A DNA stretch of 64,000 nt. Source: Pseudoduganella lutea. Its GTDB lineage: Bacteria; Pseudomonadota; Gammaproteobacteria; Burkholderiales; Burkholderiaceae_D. The translations under genes were made by a program, and so were the position numbers. The DNA lies in NCBI RefSeq assembly GCF_004209755.1, contig NZ_CP035913.1, forward strand, positions 1,550,001 to 1,614,000, written 5' to 3'. Numbering within the stretch: the stretch's first letter is position 1; every line of letters starts with the position of its first letter. The notes under the pieces are model-generated. The model was given only the letters and a program-made list of their open reading frames with translations, was not told where the DNA came from and did not search any database. This document shows, piece after piece, positions 18,739-27,760 of this stretch.

Positions 18739-19521
18739 TTATCCCGCCGCGGCCAGGCCGCGCAGGTACGCCAGCCCGGCCAGTGCCCGGCTGCCGTACC
18801 ACGACATCATTTCCCCATCCACGAGCTGCACCGGCTTGCCGACTTGCTTTTCCAGCGCTTCGGCATGCGCTTCCGTGAACCGGTACGGCTCCGTGGACAG
18901 CAGCACCTGGTCGATACCCGCCACCAGCGTATCGTTCCAGTCGAAACGGGGATACCGGTCGGGCCCGAGTTCAGGCACGCTCCAGCCGATTTCCGCCAGC
19001 ATGGCCGCGATATACGTGCCGCGCGACACGGTCATCCAGGGGTCCTGCCAGATGCAGTACAGCACGCGCTGCGGCGGCCCTTTCGGCATGGCGCGCAGCA
19101 CGGCCAGTTCGGCGGCAAACGCATCGCACCAGCGGCGCGCCGCGTCATCCGCGCAGAATATGCCGCCCAGCAGGCGGGCAAGCTCCAGGTTGTCTTCCGG
19201 CCGCTGCGGGTGCGTGACGATTACGTGCGGCACGAACGTGGCCAGCAGGTCGGCCACCGGCTTCGTGTTCTCATCGATGTTGACCACGACGTGCGTGGGC
19301 GCCAGCGCGCGCACCCGGTCGACGTTGACATCCTTCGTGCCGCCCACCTTCGGGATATCGCGCAGCACGTCTGAGGGATGGATGCAGAAACCCGTCCGGC
19401 CCACCAGTTGGCCAGCCAGCCCCAGCGTGCACAGCAGTTCAGTGATCGAAGGCACCAGCGACACGATGCGGGCATTCGGATCGGGCAAGTGCGCGTGGCC
19501 AAGGGCATCGATGAAGTTCAT
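18739..19521 (-). CDS. BtuF-like helical-backbone metal/cobalamin receptor protein
   Basis: A 260-residue protein of the periplasmic-binding-like BtuF/FhuD fold: RIVSLVPSITELLCTLGLAG at about 18-37, VGGTKDVNVDRVRALAPTHV, then WQDPWMTVSRGTYIAAML. Family members bind vitamin B12 or metal chelates for ABC import. No signal peptide is visible from the ATG at 19521 (MNFIDALGHAHLPDP), and no permease or ATPase is adjacent, so it may be a cytosolic member with a different role. The longer frame to 19584 does not add a convincing signal peptide either. It is divergent from the diguanylate cyclase at 19620. Confidence 0.83.
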   Translation of the reverse strand: MNFIDALGHAHLPDPNARIVSLVPSITELLCTLGLAGQLVGRTGFCIHPSDVLRDIPKVGGTKDVNVDRVRALAPTHVVVNIDENTKPVADLLATFVPHVIVTHPQRPEDNLELARLLGGIFCADDAARRWCDAFAAELAVLRAMPKGPPQRVLYCIWQDPWMTVSRGTYIAAMLAEIGWSVPELGPDRYPRFDWNDTLVAGIDQVLLSTEPYRFTEAHAEALEKQVGKPVQLVDGEMMSWYGSRALAGLAYLRGLAAAG

Positions 19522-19619
19522 GTTGCTAAAGAAAGTAAAAGTAGTGGATTGAAACAAGTTCAGCCGCGTTCGACCGACTTTCATGCGCTATCATGGCATG
19601 ACTTCCTGGAAACCCCGCC

Positions 19620-20603
19620 GTGAAACTACTTAGCACTTTCGCCGCTTCCCCCTACGACATCGCCGACTTGCACCTGTTTCGCGATGTCGATATCGCCAGC
19701 GCCGCAGCGCTGCTGGCGAACTGCCCCGTGATGCTGACGGCGGCGGGGGAAGCGGTATCCGATCCGGCACGGCCGCGCCTCGTGATCGTGCTGCGCGGCG
19801 CGCTGGCCGATGCCACGGGCGATGGCGCCACGACACGGATACTGCCCGGCGAAAGCGCCGGCGAACAATCCGTGCTCGACGGCGAGGCCGACCTGTCCGG
19901 CCTGAAGGCGCTGGAAGCAAGCGAACTGCTGCTGATCGACGCCGACCTGGCCTGGCGCCTCATCGAGGAAGCCGACGGCGTCGCCCGCAACCTGCTGCGG
20001 CTGCTGTCATTCCGCATCCGCGCCGCCAGCATGCAACTGCGCCGGCGGCAAAAGCTGGGCGAATTCTACCGCCAGCTGTCGCTGAACGATGGCCTGACGG
20101 GCCTGTACAACCGCGCCTGGCTGAACGACGTGCTGCCGCGGCTCGTCTCGACGGCGCACGCGACACGCGCGCCGCTGTCGCTGATCATGCTCGACATCGA
20201 CCATTTTAAAAAGTTCAACGACCGGCACGGCCACCAGTTGGGGGACAGCGCGTTGCGCATCGCCGCGCAACTGCTGGCGGGCGCATTGCGGCCAACGGAT
20301 TTCGCCGCGCGCTATGGTGGCGAGGAATTCATGGTGATCCTGCCCGATACGCCGGGCGCGGTCGCGGCCGGCGTGGCCGAGCGGCTGTGCGAACGGATGC
20401 GCGAGACGATGGTGTTCGACGACATGCGGCTGCCGCTGCCGCACGTTACGGCGTCATTCGGCGTCGCTTGCCTGGCCGATGGGCAGGACGATCATGCGCT
20501 GGTCGCCGCCGCCGACGGGGCGCTGTACCGCGCGAAGGCGGCCGGGCGCGATCGGGTCATCGTGGCTGTCGAGGTAGCCGTGACTGCGCAGCCCGCTGCT
20601 TAG
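19620..20603 (+). CDS. Diguanylate cyclase with cNMP-binding-like N-terminal domain
   Basis: A 327-residue protein. Residues 1-145 resemble a cyclic-nucleotide-binding (cupin-like) domain ending in an alpha-helical linker (SFRIRAASMQLRRRQKLGEF). Residues about 150-315 are a GGDEF domain with DGLTGLYNRAWL, DIDHFKKFNDRHGH and the active-site GGEEF at 233-237, so it should make c-di-GMP from GTP. There is no membrane segment. The start at 19620 is the first residue of the recognisable protein. The N-terminal domain probably senses a cytoplasmic nucleotide or acts as a dimerisation module, which is inferred. Confidence 0.92.
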   Translation: MKLLSTFAASPYDIADLHLFRDVDIASAAALLANCPVMLTAAGEAVSDPARPRLVIVLRGALADATGDGATTRILPGESAGEQSVLDGEADLSGLKALEASELLLIDADLAWRLIEEADGVARNLLRLLSFRIRAASMQLRRRQKLGEFYRQLSLNDGLTGLYNRAWLNDVLPRLVSTAHATRAPLSLIMLDIDHFKKFNDRHGHQLGDSALRIAAQLLAGALRPTDFAARYGGEEFMVILPDTPGAVAAGVAERLCERMRETMVFDDMRLPLPHVTASFGVACLADGQDDHALVAAADGALYRAKAAGRDRVIVAVEVAVTAQPAA

Positions 20604-21045
20604 AGCGCCTGGCAAAATCGTCATTTCACCTTAGAACAACAACATCGAATACAAGCTGTTGCGGCAGACCGCTCTCAGCCAAAGGCGGATATGCGCTCGT
20701 TTAACTTCCTTGTCCTGCGATCGCCGAGGCATCGAGCTATTTTTCTTCACCCATCGTGCGCAAGGACTTTGCTCGATGGTTATGTCTTCCATCGTCAAAG
20801 GGCTGTGCACGCGAATTAACGTAAGTTAAATGTAGTTGCTCGATATCCTATAGCAAATCTCGGTCCAGCATTGCTAATCCGCAATCATCGAAATGGCAAC
20901 CGTAATTGACCTTAGGTGCGTTCAGAGGTGCCTGACGAACGAAAATTCCTCATCTGGAGGCACATCGTATCGATATAAGGTACGATTACCAGCGTGATCC
21001 TCTTCCTTATAGCAATTATTCCACCGGCTTTGCCAGCCTATTTCC
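20604..21045. other. Gene-free, AT-richer intergenic region (442 bases)
   Basis: No convincing coding frame, tRNA or terminator is seen. Base composition drops visibly compared with both sides of the genome. An imperfect inverted repeat (ATCGTATC...GGTACGAT, about 20966-20988) lies before the kinase gene. With the following kinase and transposase relic it looks like one edge of acquired DNA, but no attachment site is identified. Confidence 0.6.
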
Positions 21046-22167
21046 ATGACCATAGCTGAATACATTAGAGCAAACAGTGAAAAAATACTTGCTGAATGGG
21101 ATGTATTTGCGCTGACTTTGGGAGCGGTTACCGAAAATATGTCAAGCGCGGATTTGCGGGATCACGCCAAGCAGATATTGGAGTTTGTTGCGGCTGATAT
21201 CGATGACCTGAAGCAAGATCCTGCTGGAGACAGTCCACGTAGCCCAGCAGCGCCCGCCGATTCCAAGGACAGTGCTTCATATATCCATGGCCGATTGCGA
21301 TATGCCAGTGGTTTTACACAACTACAGCTTATTGCCGAGTATCGGGCGCTTCGTGCCAGCGTACTGCGGCTTTGGGAACAAGACAGCGTATCGATCTCGC
21401 GGGACAGTCTCCGCGACGTTATTCGCTTCGACGAAGCGATAGATGAGTCGATATCTGAAGCGGCGATGGCATTTTCCGAGAAAGTCAACGAAACCCGTGA
21501 CCTGTTTTTAGCGATTCTCGGGCACGACCTACGTAGCCCCTTGGCAGCGACTTCGACTGCGGGAACCTATCTATCGACACCTGGTGTGTTCAACGAGCAA
21601 GTGAGGCAGATAGGCGGCCGAATTAAGAGAAGTGCGGTGACGATGTCGGGTATGGTGGACGATCTTCTAGCTCTCGCCAGGACCCAGCTCGGCGATGGCA
21701 TTGCAATCGAACGAGAGGCTTGTGATCTCCTCCAGATGTGTGAATGGGCAATAGAGGATGCGCGTTCCGCACATCCACGTGCGTTATATGAACTGCGTGC
21801 CATTGGCAATCTTACCGGTAGCTTTGACCGCCCGCGACTCCAACAATTGCTGACGAATTTGGCAAACAATGCTGCACAGTATGGATCGCCAGGTATGCCT
21901 ATTCTGATCAGCGTATCCGGTGAGGCAGAGCGCATAGTCTTAATGGTGCGCAATCAGGGACCGACGATCCCGAAAGACGCTTTACCCAAATTGTTCAGTT
22001 CGCTAGTTCAGCTACCAGAACAGAATGGCGACGAGAGGCCACGGAGCAGCCTTGGGTTAGGGCTCTTTATTGCAAAGCAAATTGCAGTGGCACATGGAGG
22101 CAGCATTGATGTGACGTCGGACGAGGTAAATGGCACCGCATTTACAGTGACTATCCCTCGAACATAA
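21046..22167 (+). CDS. Cytoplasmic sensor histidine kinase with RsbRD-like N-terminus
   Basis: A 373-residue kinase without membrane segments. Residues 1-130 (MTIAEYIRANSEKILAEWDV... to RLWEQD) resemble the RsbRD N-terminal helical sensor domain. HisKA follows, with the phosphoacceptor His160 in FLAILGHDLRSPLAAT. HATPase_c carries NLANNAAQYG, the G1 region VRNQGPTIPKD, and LGLGLFIAKQIAVAHGG. The N-box Asn is present. There is no receiver domain and no adjacent response regulator. Codon use is unlike its neighbours (frequent tta, ata, aga), so recent transfer is likely. No strong ribosome-binding site precedes the ATG. Confidence 0.9.
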   Translation: MTIAEYIRANSEKILAEWDVFALTLGAVTENMSSADLRDHAKQILEFVAADIDDLKQDPAGDSPRSPAAPADSKDSASYIHGRLRYASGFTQLQLIAEYRALRASVLRLWEQDSVSISRDSLRDVIRFDEAIDESISEAAMAFSEKVNETRDLFLAILGHDLRSPLAATSTAGTYLSTPGVFNEQVRQIGGRIKRSAVTMSGMVDDLLALARTQLGDGIAIEREACDLLQMCEWAIEDARSAHPRALYELRAIGNLTGSFDRPRLQQLLTNLANNAAQYGSPGMPILISVSGEAERIVLMVRNQGPTIPKDALPKLFSSLVQLPEQNGDERPRSSLGLGLFIAKQIAVAHGGSIDVTSDEVNGTAFTVTIPRT

Positions 22168-22321
22168 AACTGGGGATGGTGGATTTTTCAAATCGAAAGC
22201 AGCTGCCCAACGCCCAAATCCAGTTGAGGCTTCGCGGACGTCCACTACGGAACGGTAGCGATCATGTGCGACCACGGGACCAGGCGAGGATGAGGGCCGT
22301 ATTTGCAGACGGACTGATGTC

Positions 22322-22495
22322 ATGGCCCGCGCACTTCCCTCCAACGACCTTTGGTCTCTTGTAGAAGCCCATCTTCCAACCCACCATCGATCACCGGGAG
22401 GTGGGCGAGCACGCATCAGTGATCGTGCAGACCTGACGGGAACCCCTTTCATACTCAGGACCCGGATACCTGTACCTGGTTCTCTTCAACCCGGT
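22322..22495 (+). pseudogene. Decayed IS5-family transposase, N-terminal fragment
   Basis: The frame from 22322 encodes MARALPSNDLWSLVEAHLPT followed by HHRSPGGGRARISDRADLTG and FILRTRIPVPGSLQPG. This matches the usual N-terminus of IS5-group transposases (ALxDxLWxLVEPxLP...GGRPRxxDRAALTGILFVLRTGIPW). Similarity ends around 22495, where the DUF5610 gene's 3' end begins, so the catalytic DDE region is absent. The rest of the 335-base gap 22168-22502 holds no gene. Terminal inverted repeats could not be identified. Confidence 0.72.
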
Positions 22496-22502
22496 ACTGT
22501 GT

Positions 22503-23051
22503 TCACGCCGCTTCTTTCTCTTCCTTCGGCTGCGCCGCCCGGGCGGCGAAATCGTCGAAACCCTTCATCACGAATTCATACGTCTTGTCGATGCTGGCGG
22601 CCACGTCACCGTCCAGCACCTTCAAGCCCTTCAGGATGTCGCGCGCTTCCTTGAAGCCCTGTTCGACGCCGCCCTTGACGGCACCCATAAATTTTTCCAG
22701 TGCCGCGCCGTCTTCCATCTGCGGGTTCTGGCGCTTGAACACCTCGAAGAACCCGCTGGCCAGCGAGACGATGCGGTCGGCCGTCGCCTGCGGCGAATTG
22801 TCGTGCCGGGCCGCGTTCTGCACGGCGTTCTCGCCGAGCTCTGCTTTCAGCGCTTCATTGATGCTGGTGATCGCCGACTTGTACAGCAGCGCCTGCGGAT
22901 TGCTGCCGACGCCGATCGAGATCGACGCGGAAGCTTCCATGATCGATACGTTCAACTGCATTTTCGCCCGGGCCGCGGTGACTTCGCCCTGGTTGGCCAC
23001 CTTCGAATCGGTCGAGATGGTCTTTGAATTGAGGGAAATGCTGTTTGCCAC
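22503..23051 (-). CDS. DUF5610-like protein
   Basis: A 182-residue protein starting MANSISLNSKTISTDSKVAN, with a GTG start at 23051 preceded by GGAG at good spacing. The middle (SIGVGSNPQALLYKSAITSI, then NSPQATADRIVSLASGFFEVF and FKEARDILKGLKVLDGDV) matches my memory of the DUF5610 family, found in many proteobacteria and sometimes near flagellar or motility genes. No signal peptide or membrane helix. It is divergent from sbcB, with only 34 bases between the starts. Function unknown. Confidence 0.75.
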   Translation of the reverse strand: MANSISLNSKTISTDSKVANQGEVTAARAKMQLNVSIMEASASISIGVGSNPQALLYKSAITSINEALKAELGENAVQNAARHDNSPQATADRIVSLASGFFEVFKRQNPQMEDGAALEKFMGAVKGGVEQGFKEARDILKGLKVLDGDVAASIDKTYEFVMKGFDDFAARAAQPKEEKEAA

Positions 23052-23085
23052 GATAATCTCCGGTTATGACACGACTAAGCTACTC

Positions 23086-24531
23086 ATGAGCAACCACACC
23101 TTTCTCTGGCACGACTACGAAACGTTCGGCGCCGTGCCGCGCCGCGATCGTCCCGCGCAGTTTGCCGCCATCCGCACCGATGCCGACCTGAACGAGATCG
23201 GCGATCCAGTGATGCTTTACTGCAAGCCAGCCGACGATTACTTGCCCGACCCGCAGTCCTGCCTGATCACCGGCATCACGCCCCAGCACGCCTTGCGCGA
23301 AGGCGTGCCCGAGTACCAGTTCGCTGCCACGATCCTCGAACTCTTCGCCGAGCCCGGCACGATCGGCGTGGGCTACAACACGATCCGGTTCGACGACGAA
23401 TTCACGCGATTCCTGTTCTGGCGCAACCTGATCGATCCCTATGCACGCGAATGGCAAAACGGCTGCGGCCGCTGGGATCTGCTCGACGTGGTGCGCATGT
23501 GCCACGCCTTGCGGCCCGACGGCATCGAGTGGCCTAAAGGTGATAACGGCAAGACCAGCTTCAAACTTGAATTATTGACATCAGTCAACAATTTGACCCA
23601 CGACGCGGCGCACGACGCACTGTCCGACGTGCGAGCCACGATCGCGCTGGCACGGCTGATCCGCCAGAAGCAACCACGGCTGTGGGACTTTTGCCTGGCC
23701 CTGCGCGACAAGGGCCGCGCCGCGGACGAGATGGGCCTGCACCTGACGCGCGAACTGCGCAAGCCTTTCCTGCACGTGTCCGGCATGTTCCCCGCCGAAC
23801 GGGGCTGCCTGGCACTCGTGTGGCCGCTGGGCGTGCACCCGACGAACAAGAACGAAGTGCTGGTGTGGGATTGCAGCCACGACCCACGCGAACTGTTCAC
23901 GCTGGACCCGGAAACCATCCGCACCCGGCTGTTCAGCCGTGCCGGCGACCTGCCCGAAGGCGTCAGCCGGCTGCCCATCAAGAGCGTGCACCTGAACAAG
24001 TCGCCCATGTTGGTCGGCAACCTGAAAACGCTGAGCGCGGAAATGGCCCAGCGTTGGGGCCTCGACCTCGAACTGGCGCTCACGCATGCGCAATACGCGG
24101 CAAGCGGCCCCGACCTGTCGGCGCTGTGGGAACAGGTATTCCACCGGCCACCGGCCGAATCCGCCGACGTCGACGAAGACCTGTACGGCGGCTTCATCGG
24201 CAAGGATGACCGGCGGGTCCTCGACTCGCTGCGCCGCGAACCGCCGGGCAAGCTGGCGACGGCGTCGCCGCATTTCCAGGACGACCGGCTGGCCGAACTG
24301 CTGTTCCGCTACCGCGCCCGCAATTTCCCCGACACGCTGTCGGAACAGGAACACGAGCATTGGGAACAGCACCGCGCGGCGCGGCTGCTGGAAGGCGCCG
24401 GCGGTGCACGCAGCGTCGACCAGCTGTTCGGCGAGATCGACACGCTGTCGCAAACGGCCGACGAACGCGCCGAGCAGATCCTGGGCGAACTGTACGAGTA
24501 TGCGGAGATGATCGTGCCGCAGTCGTACTAA
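23086..24531 (+). CDS. sbcB: Exodeoxyribonuclease I
   Basis: A 481-residue 3'-5' single-strand DNA exonuclease acting in recombination and mismatch repair. The DEDDh exonuclease motifs are visible: HDYETFG (Asp10, Glu12), GYNTIRFDDEFTRF, and HDALSDVRATIALA with the catalytic His and Asp. The C-terminal SH3-like and helical domains of ExoI follow (VHLNKSPMLVGN...). Length matches the E. coli enzyme (475). The frame is open far upstream through the divergent DUF5610 gene. The ATG at 23086 (MSNHTFLWHDYETFG) is the family start. Confidence 0.96.
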   Translation: MSNHTFLWHDYETFGAVPRRDRPAQFAAIRTDADLNEIGDPVMLYCKPADDYLPDPQSCLITGITPQHALREGVPEYQFAATILELFAEPGTIGVGYNTIRFDDEFTRFLFWRNLIDPYAREWQNGCGRWDLLDVVRMCHALRPDGIEWPKGDNGKTSFKLELLTSVNNLTHDAAHDALSDVRATIALARLIRQKQPRLWDFCLALRDKGRAADEMGLHLTRELRKPFLHVSGMFPAERGCLALVWPLGVHPTNKNEVLVWDCSHDPRELFTLDPETIRTRLFSRAGDLPEGVSRLPIKSVHLNKSPMLVGNLKTLSAEMAQRWGLDLELALTHAQYAASGPDLSALWEQVFHRPPAESADVDEDLYGGFIGKDDRRVLDSLRREPPGKLATASPHFQDDRLAELLFRYRARNFPDTLSEQEHEHWEQHRAARLLEGAGGARSVDQLFGEIDTLSQTADERAEQILGELYEYAEMIVPQSY

Positions 24532-24538
24532 CAAGCAA

Positions 24539-24615
24539 AACTGGGGACAGACCCCTGTTTAGAGGAAATTTCCTTAAAACCAGGCGGTCCGGCGATCTGG
24601 TCTGTCCCCGGTTTT
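24539..24615. repeat. Intergenic palindrome pair, GGGGACAGACCCC class
   Basis: One copy, ctggggacagacccctg, lies at 24541-24557, and a diverged inverted partner (GGTCTGTCCCCGG) at 24599-24611 is followed by five T. It fills the gap between the convergent ends of sbcB and pyrF and probably terminates at least the sbcB transcript. Confidence 0.82.
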
Positions 24616-25434
24616 TCAGCGGTGCGCGTTGATTGCGTGCCGCGTTTCATCCGCCACCCGGCGTGCGGCCTGGGCGAAGTCTTCGCCGGCTTGCGGCGTT
24701 GCATACAGGATGGCGCGCGAGGAGTTGATCATCATGCCGGCACCGGCATCCGTGCGGCCGGCACGCACCGTTGCCTCGATGTCGCCGCCCTGCGCGCCGA
24801 TGCCGGGAATCAGCAGCGGCATTTCGCCGACGATCGCGCGTACCGCACGGATTTCTTCCGGGAAGGTGGCGCCGACGACGAGCGCGCACTGGCCGTTGCT
24901 GTTCCACTTGTCCGCCACCAGCTGCGCCACGTGCTGGTACAGCGGCTTGCCATTCACCTCGAGGAACTGCAGGTCGGACCCGCCCTGGTTCGACGTGCGG
25001 CACAGCACGATCACGCCGCGGTCGCGCCATTCCATGTACGGCTCCACCGAATCGGCACCCATGTAGGGGCTGACCGTGACCGCGTCGGCGCCGTAGCGGT
25101 CGTAGGCTTCGCGCGCATACTGCTTTGCCGTGGCGCCGATGTCGCCTCGCTTGGAGTCGAGAATCAGCGGAATGTGCGGATGCCTGTCGCGCAGGTAGGC
25201 GCCGATGCGCTCGAGCTGCCCTTCCGCGCCCAGCGCCGCGAAGTAGGCGATCTGCGGCTTGAAGGCGCACGCCAGGTCGGCCGTGGCATCGATGATCTCC
25301 TTGCAGAAGTGGTAGATGCCATCCGGCGTGCCGCGGAACTGCGCCGGCAGGCGGTCCATGTCTGGGTCCAGGCCCACGCACAGCAGGGAGTCGTTGGCGG
25401 CCCATGCGGCGTTCAGTTTATTGATGAAATTCAC
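24616..25434 (-). CDS. pyrF: Orotidine 5'-phosphate decarboxylase (type 2)
   Basis: Catalyses the last step of UMP synthesis. The 272-residue protein has the active-site Lys region [18 protein letters not shown], typical of the longer 'type 2' PyrF family, with [12 protein letters not shown] near the start and [20 protein letters not shown] for phosphate binding. It starts [20 protein letters not shown] at 25434, and nothing in the neighbourhood belongs to pyrimidine synthesis, as usual for this scattered pathway. Confidence 0.97.
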   Translation of the reverse strand: MNFINKLNAAWAANDSLLCVGLDPDMDRLPAQFRGTPDGIYHFCKEIIDATADLACAFKPQIAYFAALGAEGQLERIGAYLRDRHPHIPLILDSKRGDIGATAKQYAREAYDRYGADAVTVSPYMGADSVEPYMEWRDRGVIVLCRTSNQGGSDLQFLEVNGKPLYQHVAQLVADKWNSNGQCALVVGATFPEEIRAVRAIVGEMPLLIPGIGAQGGDIEATVRAGRTDAGAGMMINSSRAILYATPQAGEDFAQAARRVADETRHAINAHR

Positions 25435-25581
25435 GGCGGCCCCTTATCTGATAGCTTGCAAACCCTGCATTATAAGCGGCCGCCCCGCGGCGCCTCGCTA
25501 TGTGCTGCACCGAACACAGCGCAGGCTGCCGGGCATGTATAGTGCCTTCAATACCGGAACGTGTCATTTCAAGGAGGAAGC

Positions 25582-26184
25582 ATGCGCAAGACTTTCGTAC
25601 GCTGGATCGCCCTGGGCCTGCTGACGGCCACGCTGTCCGGCTGCGGCTACAACGATTTCCAGACCAAGGATGAGGCAACGAAGGCCGCCTGGGGCGAAGT
25701 CGTCAACCAGTACCAGCGCCGGGCCGACCTGATCCCCAACCTCGTCAACACGGTCAAGGGTTATGCATCGCACGAGCGCGAGACGCTCGAAGCGGTGACC
25801 GCCGCGCGGTCCCGGGCCACGAGCATCCAGGTCACGCCCGAAGTACTGAACGATCCAGCTGCATTCCAGAAATTCCAGCAGGCGCAGGGCGAGCTGTCGT
25901 CGGCGCTGTCGCGGCTGATGGCGGTGTCCGAGCGCTATCCCGACCTGAAGGCCGACACCAGCTTCCGCGACCTGCAGTCGCAGCTGGAAGGCACGGAAAA
26001 CCGGATCACGGTTGCAAGGCAGCGTTACATCACCTCGGTGCAGGACTACAATGTGCTCGCACGGCGCTTTCCCACGAACCTGACGGCGATGATGTTCGGC
26101 TATGACGTCAAGCCGAGCTTCACCGTGGAGAACGAGAAAGCCATCTCGACCGCGCCGACCGTCGACTTTGGCGGGAAGAAATAA
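25582..26184 (+). CDS. LemA-family lipoprotein
   Basis: A 200-residue membrane-anchored protein. The N-terminal signal MRKTFVRWIALGLLTATLSG leads to the lipobox LSGC (Cys21), so it is probably a lipoprotein. The LemA domain follows: DEATKAAWGEVVNQYQRRAD, then LIPNLVNTVKGYASHE, and YNVLARRFPTNLTAMMFGY at the end. AAGGAGG precedes the ATG at 25582. It leads directly into two TPM-domain genes, a widespread LemA-YgcG gene pairing of unknown biochemical role thought to act at the envelope. Confidence 0.93.
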   Translation: MRKTFVRWIALGLLTATLSGCGYNDFQTKDEATKAAWGEVVNQYQRRADLIPNLVNTVKGYASHERETLEAVTAARSRATSIQVTPEVLNDPAAFQKFQQAQGELSSALSRLMAVSERYPDLKADTSFRDLQSQLEGTENRITVARQRYITSVQDYNVLARRFPTNLTAMMFGYDVKPSFTVENEKAISTAPTVDFGGKK

Positions 26185-26207
26185 GCTTGCAGGAGGTGAT
26201 TACCACC

Positions 26208-27251
26208 ATGCCGCTGGGCCCGCACGGACCGCACGACCAGGCCGCCCCACCCGCTGCCCCGCGGCGGCGCATGCGCGAACACCCGTCCGAAGGCAAATGG
26301 CTGGGTACCGCCGAGACCACCAACGAGCGCGACGTCCGTGACGCACGGGCTGGCCGGCGCGGCTTGCGTCGCCTGGTACCGCGCCCGTCGAAGCGCTGGC
26401 TCGACCATTGGCTCGTGCGCTACACGGTGCTGGTGCTGCTGTTGTGCTTTGCCTTGCTGTTCGTCGAGGCGGCCCGGGCGCAGGACGGTGCTGCGCAGGA
26501 TGGCTTCGTTCCCGTGCCGGCGCTGACCGCCCGCGTAACGGACGGTGCCGGCATGCTGACGGCGCAACAGCGTGGCGCCCTCGAATCCGTGCTGGCCGAC
26601 TATGAAACCCGCACCGGCAGCCAGATCGCCATCCTCACGGTGAAAAGCACGGCGCCTGAACCGATCGAGCAATACAGCATCCGCGTGACGGATGCATGGA
26701 AGCTGGGCCGCAAGGGCGTCGACGATGGCGTGCTGCTGGTGGTGGCCAAGGACAATCCTTCGTCGCTGCGCCGCCTGCGCATCGAGGCCGGCCGCGGCGT
26801 GCAGGGCGTGCTGACGGATGCGCAATCCAAGCGCGTGCTGCAGGACGTGATCGCCCCCCATTTCCGCAACAACGATTATTACGGTGGCCTGAGCGCCGGC
26901 GTGTCCGCGATCGCCACGCTGCTGGACAAGGAACAGTTCCCTGCCCCGCAGCAGCAACCGGCGCCGCGGCAGGCGCAGGCCGACGGCGGCGGTTCATGGC
27001 TGTGGCCGGCGATCCTGTTCGGCGTCTTCGTGCTGCTGCCAATGTTTCGCGGTCGCGGGCGGCGCAGCAGCGCGCACCGTTCGGGCTGGGGTTCGGGTGC
27101 GGCCGGCGTGCTGATCGGCAGTGCCCTCGGTAGCGCCCTGGGCAATGCCCACCGCGGTGGCGGATTTGGCGGCGGCGGCTTCGGTGGCGGCGGCTTCGGC
27201 GGCGGTGGCGGCGGCACATTCGATGGCGGCGGCGCCTCGGGAGACTGGTAA
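26208..27251 (+). CDS. TPM-domain (YgcG-like) membrane protein
   Basis: A 347-residue protein. A charged, Pro/Arg-rich N-terminal extension of about 70 residues precedes a hydrophobic segment (YTVLVLLLCFALLFVEAARA). Next comes the TPM domain (VTDGAGMLTAQQRGALESVL through KGVDDGVLLVVAKDNPSSLR), a second membrane helix (WLWPAILFGVFVLLPMF) and a glycine-rich tail ending GGGASGDW. The long cytoplasmic N-terminus is unusual for YgcG proteins. AGGAGG lies 11 bases before the ATG at 26208; a TTG at 26187 is the alternative. It is co-transcribed with lemA (23-base gap). Confidence 0.88.
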   Translation: MPLGPHGPHDQAAPPAAPRRRMREHPSEGKWLGTAETTNERDVRDARAGRRGLRRLVPRPSKRWLDHWLVRYTVLVLLLCFALLFVEAARAQDGAAQDGFVPVPALTARVTDGAGMLTAQQRGALESVLADYETRTGSQIAILTVKSTAPEPIEQYSIRVTDAWKLGRKGVDDGVLLVVAKDNPSSLRRLRIEAGRGVQGVLTDAQSKRVLQDVIAPHFRNNDYYGGLSAGVSAIATLLDKEQFPAPQQQPAPRQAQADGGGSWLWPAILFGVFVLLPMFRGRGRRSSAHRSGWGSGAAGVLIGSALGSALGNAHRGGGFGGGGFGGGGFGGGGGGTFDGGGASGDW

Positions 27252-27760
27252 TGGATGCGATTGCACGCTGGCGCCGCGCGTTGCGCCACCTGATGACAGG
27301 CTCGGGCGAAGGGCGCCGGTGCTTCCCTGAAAAGACGCTGGCGGCGATTGCCGCCGCGATCGCCGATGGCGAACAGCGCCACCGGGCCGAAGTGCGGCTG
27401 GTGGTCGAACCCGCGCTGCCGTTCGGCGCCGCGCTCGACGGCATGTCGAACCGGGAGCGGGCCCGTGCCCTGTTCGCGCAATATGGCGTGTGGGATACGG
27501 AAGAAAACTGCGGCGTGCTGATCTATGTGAACCTGGCCGACCACGCGGTGGACATCGTTGCCGACCGCAACGTTGGGCGGCGCATCGCCGACACCGAGTG
27601 GCAGGCGGTCTGCGGCACGATGACAGCCGCGTACAAACGCGGCGAATTCGCCGAAGGGACCGTGGCGGCACTGAACCAGCTGGCCGACCTGCTGCAGCGG
27701 CATTTCCCGTCGGATGGCTCGCGCCCGAACCAGTTGCCGGACGAAGCCGTCATCCTGTGA
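27251..27760 (+). CDS. Second TPM-domain protein, soluble
   Basis: A 169-residue protein without membrane segments whose ATG overlaps the stop of the upstream TPM gene (TAATG at 27249). It resembles the stand-alone TPM_phosphatase-type domain: FPEKTLAAIAAAIADGEQRH, then RARALFAQYGVWDTEENCGVLIYV in two parts, and DIVADRNVGRRI. It completes the common lemA-TPM-TPM operon. It starts MDAIARWRRALRHLMTGSG, and its C-terminus (LPDEAVIL) has the short hydrophobic end usual for this group. Confidence 0.88.
   Translation: MDAIARWRRALRHLMTGSGEGRRCFPEKTLAAIAAAIADGEQRHRAEVRLVVEPALPFGAALDGMSNRERARALFAQYGVWDTEENCGVLIYVNLADHAVDIVADRNVGRRIADTEWQAVCGTMTAAYKRGEFAEGTVAALNQLADLLQRHFPSDGSRPNQLPDEAVIL

Noticed and set aside
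22176..22364. Small ORF before the transposase fragment
   Set aside because: It has no homology, no ribosome-binding site and overlaps the relic; more likely part of the decayed DNA.
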